Shown one piece after another: positions 60,591-64,000 of a stretch of DNA of 64,000 nucleotides. The stretch comes from Verrucomicrobium sp. (GTDB lineage Bacteria > Verrucomicrobiota > Verrucomicrobiia > Methylacidiphilales > GAS474), in assembly GCA_028283855.1 (NCBI GenBank), contig JAPWJX010000003.1, positions 682,001 through 746,000 of the forward strand. The letters are read 5' to 3'. The notes under the pieces are model-generated. The model was not told where the DNA came from. It did not search any database and saw only the letters and a program-made list of their open reading frames with translations. The position numbers and the translations under genes are program-made. How positions within the stretch are numbered: position 1 is the first letter of the stretch; each line of letters opens with the position of its first letter.

Positions 60591-61652
60591 ATGAAAGTCT
60601 TGGTCACCGGCATGATCGCAGGGATGGACGACGCGGCCTACATCGAGAAGGTGGTCGCCCTCGGAAAGCAAAACGGCCGGGACTTCCGGGTCTTCGACGC
60701 GGTGAACGAGTTCACCCGGGGCGGGAAGAAGCCCCTGGAGCGCCTCCTGGGCACCACCGACTACGTCTTCGAGCTGACGCGCGAGCGGGAATACGAGAAG
60801 ATCGGCTTCGAGATCGAGCGCCAGAAGCTCAAGGACGTCATCATCCGCGCCCCCGCCACGGTGGAGTGGAACCGGATCAACCGGAAGTTCAAGGACCAGC
60901 GGATCATCCGCGAGTTCATCAAGCCCGACGTCATCGTCACCCTCATCGAGGCGGAGTGGGTCATCAAGCAGAAGCTGGAAACCCTCGACCAGGCCGATCC
61001 CTTCCTCAAGGCGCTCAAGGACCGCAACCACACCCTCTACGAGATCCTTTCCTGGATGAACGAGGAAGTCTCCCTGGCGGAGGACTGGGCGCGCTTCATG
61101 GGCGTGCCCCACTACGTGATCGCCGTCGGCGAGCCGCCCGACTGTCTCTACAAGCTCGTCGCCCACCCGCGCCCGTGGGTGGTCTACGCCAGCTACTCGA
61201 TGACCTACGCCACGCCGGAAAAGCGCGTGCAGGTCAACGAGGTGATCCGCGGCCTGCGGGACTACGCCGTCGTCATCGACCCGCAGACGGTGGAAATCGC
61301 CGGGCACGACTCCGACCCCATCGCGCGGGAGGTCATCTACGCCTACACCGTCCACCGGGACCTGCACTGGTACGTGGGGAAGGTCGACGCCGTCGTCGCC
61401 ATCCACCCCTATCCGGAGCGGCCGCCCCTCTCCGCCGGCATGATGGACGAGCTGGGCCACGCCCGGGACTACATGAAGGCCCGCTACATGATCTTCCCCA
61501 AGGGCTTCTCCCCCTTCACGACCGACAGCTATATCGAGAAGGGCCACCTCTTCGAGCAGCCGGAGGAATTCTTCCGCTACCTTTCCGACGTGGAGAAGCG
61601 CCCCCGGTATACCGACAACCTTCACCTTCAGGGCGACCTGCGCCTGGCCTAA
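60591..61652 (+). CDS. Uncharacterised protein with Rossmann-like N-terminus, upstream of deoC
   Basis: A 353-residue protein from ATG 60591. It starts MKVLVTGMIAGMDDAAYIEK, where a P-loop NTPase would have GxxGxGK[ST]; the lysine and Ser/Thr are absent, so nucleotide binding is doubtful. Later segments include DVIVTLIEAEWVIKQKLETL, HYVIAVGEPPDCLYKL, VVIDPQTVEIAGHDSDPIA and VVAIHPYPERPPLSAGM. No signal or membrane segment. Five bases separate it from deoC, so a link to nucleoside metabolism is possible. Confidence 0.55.
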   Translation: MKVLVTGMIAGMDDAAYIEKVVALGKQNGRDFRVFDAVNEFTRGGKKPLERLLGTTDYVFELTREREYEKIGFEIERQKLKDVIIRAPATVEWNRINRKFKDQRIIREFIKPDVIVTLIEAEWVIKQKLETLDQADPFLKALKDRNHTLYEILSWMNEEVSLAEDWARFMGVPHYVIAVGEPPDCLYKLVAHPRPWVVYASYSMTYATPEKRVQVNEVIRGLRDYAVVIDPQTVEIAGHDSDPIAREVIYAYTVHRDLHWYVGKVDAVVAIHPYPERPPLSAGMMDELGHARDYMKARYMIFPKGFSPFTTDSYIEKGHLFEQPEEFFRYLSDVEKRPRYTDNLHLQGDLRLA

Positions 61653-61656
61653 CATC

Positions 61657-62307
61657 ATGTCCACCACCGCCAACATCAACGAACTGATCGAGCACACCCT
61701 CCTCAAGCCGGAGGCGACCTCCGCCGACATCGCCAAGCTCTGCGCCGAGGCGCGGGAGCACAAGTTCCACGGCGTCTGCGTCCACTCCCACTGGATCCCC
61801 GACGCGAAGAAGAACCTCCAGGGTTCCGATGTGAAGGTCGTCACCGTCGTCGGCTTCCCCCACGGGGCCAGCTCCAGCCTCGCCAAGGCGGCGGAGACGC
61901 GCATCGCCGTCGAGGCCGGCGCGGACGAGGTCGACATGGTCATCAACCTCGGCGCGGTGAAGGAAGGCCACTGGGACTTCATCGAGCACGAGATCCACGA
62001 GCTGGTTTCCGCCGCCCAGGGCCGTCCTTTGAAGGTCATCATCGAGATCGCCGCCCTCACCCCGGAAGAGATCTCCGAGGCCTCCCGCCGCGCCGTGAAG
62101 GCCGGGGCCGCCTTCGTGAAGACCGCCACCGGCTACGGCCCCGGCGGGGCCACCCCGGAGGCCGTCGCCCGCATCCGGGAGGCCGCCGGCTGCAAGGCCG
62201 GCATCAAGGCTTCCGGCGGCGTGAAAGACCGCGCGGGCGCCGAGGCGCTCATCGCCGCGGGCGCCACCCGCCTGGGCACCTCCAACGGCGTCGCCCTCCT
62301 CAAGTAG
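61657..62307 (+). CDS. deoC: Deoxyribose-phosphate aldolase
   Basis: A 216-residue class I aldolase that splits 2-deoxyribose 5-phosphate into acetaldehyde and glyceraldehyde 3-phosphate. The Schiff-base lysine is residue 155 in FVKTATGYGPGGAT. Other motifs: HTLLKPEATSADI, VVTVVGFPHGASS, ADEVDMVINLGAVK and IKASGGVKDRAGAEAL. A membrane protease gene follows after seven bases. Confidence 0.96.
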   Translation: MSTTANINELIEHTLLKPEATSADIAKLCAEAREHKFHGVCVHSHWIPDAKKNLQGSDVKVVTVVGFPHGASSSLAKAAETRIAVEAGADEVDMVINLGAVKEGHWDFIEHEIHELVSAAQGRPLKVIIEIAALTPEEISEASRRAVKAGAAFVKTATGYGPGGATPEAVARIREAAGCKAGIKASGGVKDRAGAEALIAAGATRLGTSNGVALLK

Positions 62308-62314
62308 GCCCGGC

Positions 62315-64000
62315 ATGTATCGCCGTCCCGCGTTCTGGGTCGCCGCGGTCCTCCTTTTCCTGGGCTGCGCGCTCTACGCGGTCCGGGACTTTCCGCGCGC
62401 CTTTCCCGTCCTCACCGTCGACCTGAAGATGGACCGCGCCGCCGCCCTGCGGCAGGCCCGGGACGTCGCCGCCCGCACCCTCTGCGGCCCGCAGGGCTAC
62501 CGGGAAACCGCCGTCTTCAACGGGGACGACGACGTGCAGAACTACGTCGAGCTGGAGGGGGGCGGCAAGGAAGCCTTCCGCCGCCTCATCGCGGGGAACC
62601 TCTACGCGCCCTTCCAGTGGATCGTCCGCCACTACCGCCCCGGGGAGAAGAACGAGGCGACCTTCTACTTCACGCCGGAGGGGAACCCCTACGGCTTCGA
62701 GGAAACCCTGGCCGAGTCGGCCCCCGGCGCCGCCCTTCCCGTCCCCGCCGCGCGGGCGCTGGCGGAAAGCGCCGCCGCCGGGCCGTGGGGCGTGCCTCTT
62801 TCCCTCTACAAGTTCCTGGGCGCCTCCAAGGAGGTCCGCCCCTCCGGCCGCGTCGACCACACCTTCGTCTACGAGCGGGCGGAGCGCGCCGGGGAAGCCC
62901 GCTTCCGGCTGACCCTCACCGTTTCCGGCGGGCGGCTCACCGCCCTCGTCCATTCGGTCAAGGTGCCGCAGGCCTTCGCCCGGCGCTACCAGCAGATGCG
63001 CTCGGCCAACGCCACCATCGCCACCGCGGACCAGATCGCCGTCGTCCTCCTCTACGGCCTCGGCGGCTGCCTGGGCGGCCTCTTCTACCTCCTGCGCCGC
63101 CGCGCCGCCCTCGTCCGCGGGCCGCTCCTGGCGGGCCTGGGCGTCGCCTTCCTCGTCTTCCTGGCCTCCCTCAACGAGCTGCCGCTTCAGTGGATCGGCT
63201 ACGACACCGCCCTCTCCCCGCGCCTCTTCCTCTTCAAGGACGTGCTGGCCCCGCTCCTGCGCCAGTTCCTCATCGATTCGATCCTCTTCTCCCTCTCCTT
63301 CATGGCGGCGGAGGGGCTGACCCGCCGCGCCTTCCCGCAGCACCTCCAAATCGGCAGGCTGTGGAGCCGGGACGCCGCCGGATCGCCCGAGGTGCTGGGG
63401 CGGACGGTGGGCGGCTACCTCGTCGTCGCGCTGAACACCGCCTTCGTCGTCGCCTTCTACCTCTTCACCGCGCGCCGTTTCGGCTGGTGGAGCCCGTCGG
63501 AGATGCTGATCGACCCGAATCTTCCCTCCACCTACGTCCCGTGGTTCGGCCCCGTGGCCAAGGCCTTCCAGGCCGGGAGCTGGGAGGAGTCGATGTTCCG
63601 GGCCATCCCGCTGGCGGGCGCGGCGCTCATCGGGAGCCGCTTCGGCTGCCGCCGCCTGGCCATCGCGCTCGCCTTCGTCGTCCAGGTCGTCCTCTTCGGC
63701 GCGGGCCACGCCAGTTACGCCGTCCAGCCCGCTTATGGTCGCATTGTGGAATTGGTCGTCCCGGCCACCCTCTTCGGCCTGCTCTACCTGCGCTTCGGCC
63801 TTTTGCCCGCCGTCCTCTGCCACTTTGGCTATGACGCGGTGATGATGTCCCTCTCCCTCCTCGTCTCCAGGCTTCCCGGCATCTGGATCGACCGGGCGTG
63901 GCTCTTCCTTCTCGTCTTCCTGCCGCTCTGGGTCGTCCTCTGGGCGCGCTTCCGCCGCCCTCTGGCTTCCGCCGCGGCCTCCGCCTGGAACGGCGCGTGG
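62315..64000 (+). CDS. CPBP-family intramembrane metalloprotease with extra N-terminal domain (cut by window edge)
   Basis: An open frame from ATG 62315 continues to the end without a stop; 562 residues are visible. A membrane anchor (FWVAAVLLFLGCALYAV) is followed by a ~200-residue extracytoplasmic domain and then at least six membrane helices. The CPBP/Abi motifs are clear: EESMFR at about 424-429, FGAGHASY near 465 and HFGYDAVM near 505, giving the Glu-Glu, His and His zinc-type residues. Relatives cleave prenylated or other membrane proteins, or act in bacteriocin immunity; the substrate is unknown. Confidence 0.8.
   Translation, partial: MYRRPAFWVAAVLLFLGCALYAVRDFPRAFPVLTVDLKMDRAAALRQARDVAARTLCGPQGYRETAVFNGDDDVQNYVELEGGGKEAFRRLIAGNLYAPFQWIVRHYRPGEKNEATFYFTPEGNPYGFEETLAESAPGAALPVPAARALAESAAAGPWGVPLSLYKFLGASKEVRPSGRVDHTFVYERAERAGEARFRLTLTVSGGRLTALVHSVKVPQAFARRYQQMRSANATIATADQIAVVLLYGLGGCLGGLFYLLRRRAALVRGPLLAGLGVAFLVFLASLNELPLQWIGYDTALSPRLFLFKDVLAPLLRQFLIDSILFSLSFMAAEGLTRRAFPQHLQIGRLWSRDAAGSPEVLGRTVGGYLVVALNTAFVVAFYLFTARRFGWWSPSEMLIDPNLPSTYVPWFGPVAKAFQAGSWEESMFRAIPLAGAALIGSRFGCRRLAIALAFVVQVVLFGAGHASYAVQPAYGRIVELVVPATLFGLLYLRFGLLPAVLCHFGYDAVMMSLSLLVSRLPGIWIDRAWLFLLVFLPLWVVLWARFRRPLASAAASAWNGAW

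Noticed and set aside
60591-61652. P-loop nucleoside kinase
   Set aside because: The N-terminal loop lacks the Lys-Ser/Thr of Walker A.
1-64000. tRNA, rRNA, CRISPR arrays, integrase or transposase genes
   Set aside because: No tRNA T-loop with matching acceptor stem, no regular repeat-spacer array and no transposase motif was found by eye; a dedicated scan could still find a missed tRNA.

Overview
The window is high-GC bacterial chromosome, densely packed with short operons in which stop and start codons often overlap as ATGA or GTGA. No rRNA, tRNA, CRISPR array, phage or insertion sequence was recognised. The organism appears to be a flagellated, respiring Gram-negative-type bacterium: it has SurA, lipoproteins, Lgt, flagellar genes, complex I subunits and a SCO/DUF420 oxidase-assembly block. 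The gene mix (Lys/Ala-tailed S20, SUI1-family protein, CPXCG protein, TPR-GT9 proteins) fits Verrucomicrobiota or a PVC relative, but this is an inference without phylogeny.

Layout. 1-1596: partial CHASE3 sensor gene and an aldo/keto reductase. 1696-5603: five-gene complex I membrane-arm cluster (J, K, a NuoL C-terminal fragment, M, N) in which most of the classic proton-pathway charges are missing. 5600-9253: A-type Fe-S carrier, then fliD, an unknown gene and fliS. 9272-13463: argS, an HExxH membrane protein, rpsT, small genes, lgt. 13466-13982: a ~517-bp imperfect palindrome. 13999-21525: frameshifted ABC exporter gene, ACT protein, hexapeptide-like protein, gltB. 21636-24110: HD-GYP response regulator, lipoprotein, FlgM-like protein behind a sigma-28-type promoter. 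24107-32830: coaB, a second hexapeptide-like protein, mfd, a SurA-like gene, pdxA, argA, a lipoprotein and a SUI1-family gene. 32822-43443: flagellin and glycosyltransferase island, with three TPR-GT9-like proteins, two CgeB-like glycosyltransferases, two short flagellins and the 5' remnant of a third. 43470-46915: CPXCG protein, an in-frame coaX-trpA fusion, ruvX, truA, trmL. 46928-53516: M14-type hydrolase, hisF, then a six-gene minus-strand operon (ABC ATPase with a frameshift, ABC-2 permease, SCO, DUF420, small protein, sodium symporter). 53556-64000: small proteins, srkA, pdxH, a beta-helix protein, two conserved genes of unknown function, rsmE, deoC and a CPBP membrane protease that runs off the right edge.

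How it fits together. Flagellar genes are scattered but share one promoter signature: TNAA, 15-16 bases, then a GCCGATAA-like box. It lies upstream of fliD, the FlgM-like gene, both flagellins and the flagellin remnant. The flagellin leaders also carry hairpins with an AGGA loop, the form of a CsrA site, although neither csrA nor fliW is in the window. The TPR glycosyltransferase operon converges on the flagellins and a CgeB-like gene sits on their other side, so flagellin glycosylation is the natural guess. The most unusual observations are the de-charged complex I arm with its NuoL tail fragment, the flagellin leader hairpins with a decayed third copy, the coaX-trpA fusion, and the large palindrome at 13.5-14.0 kb.
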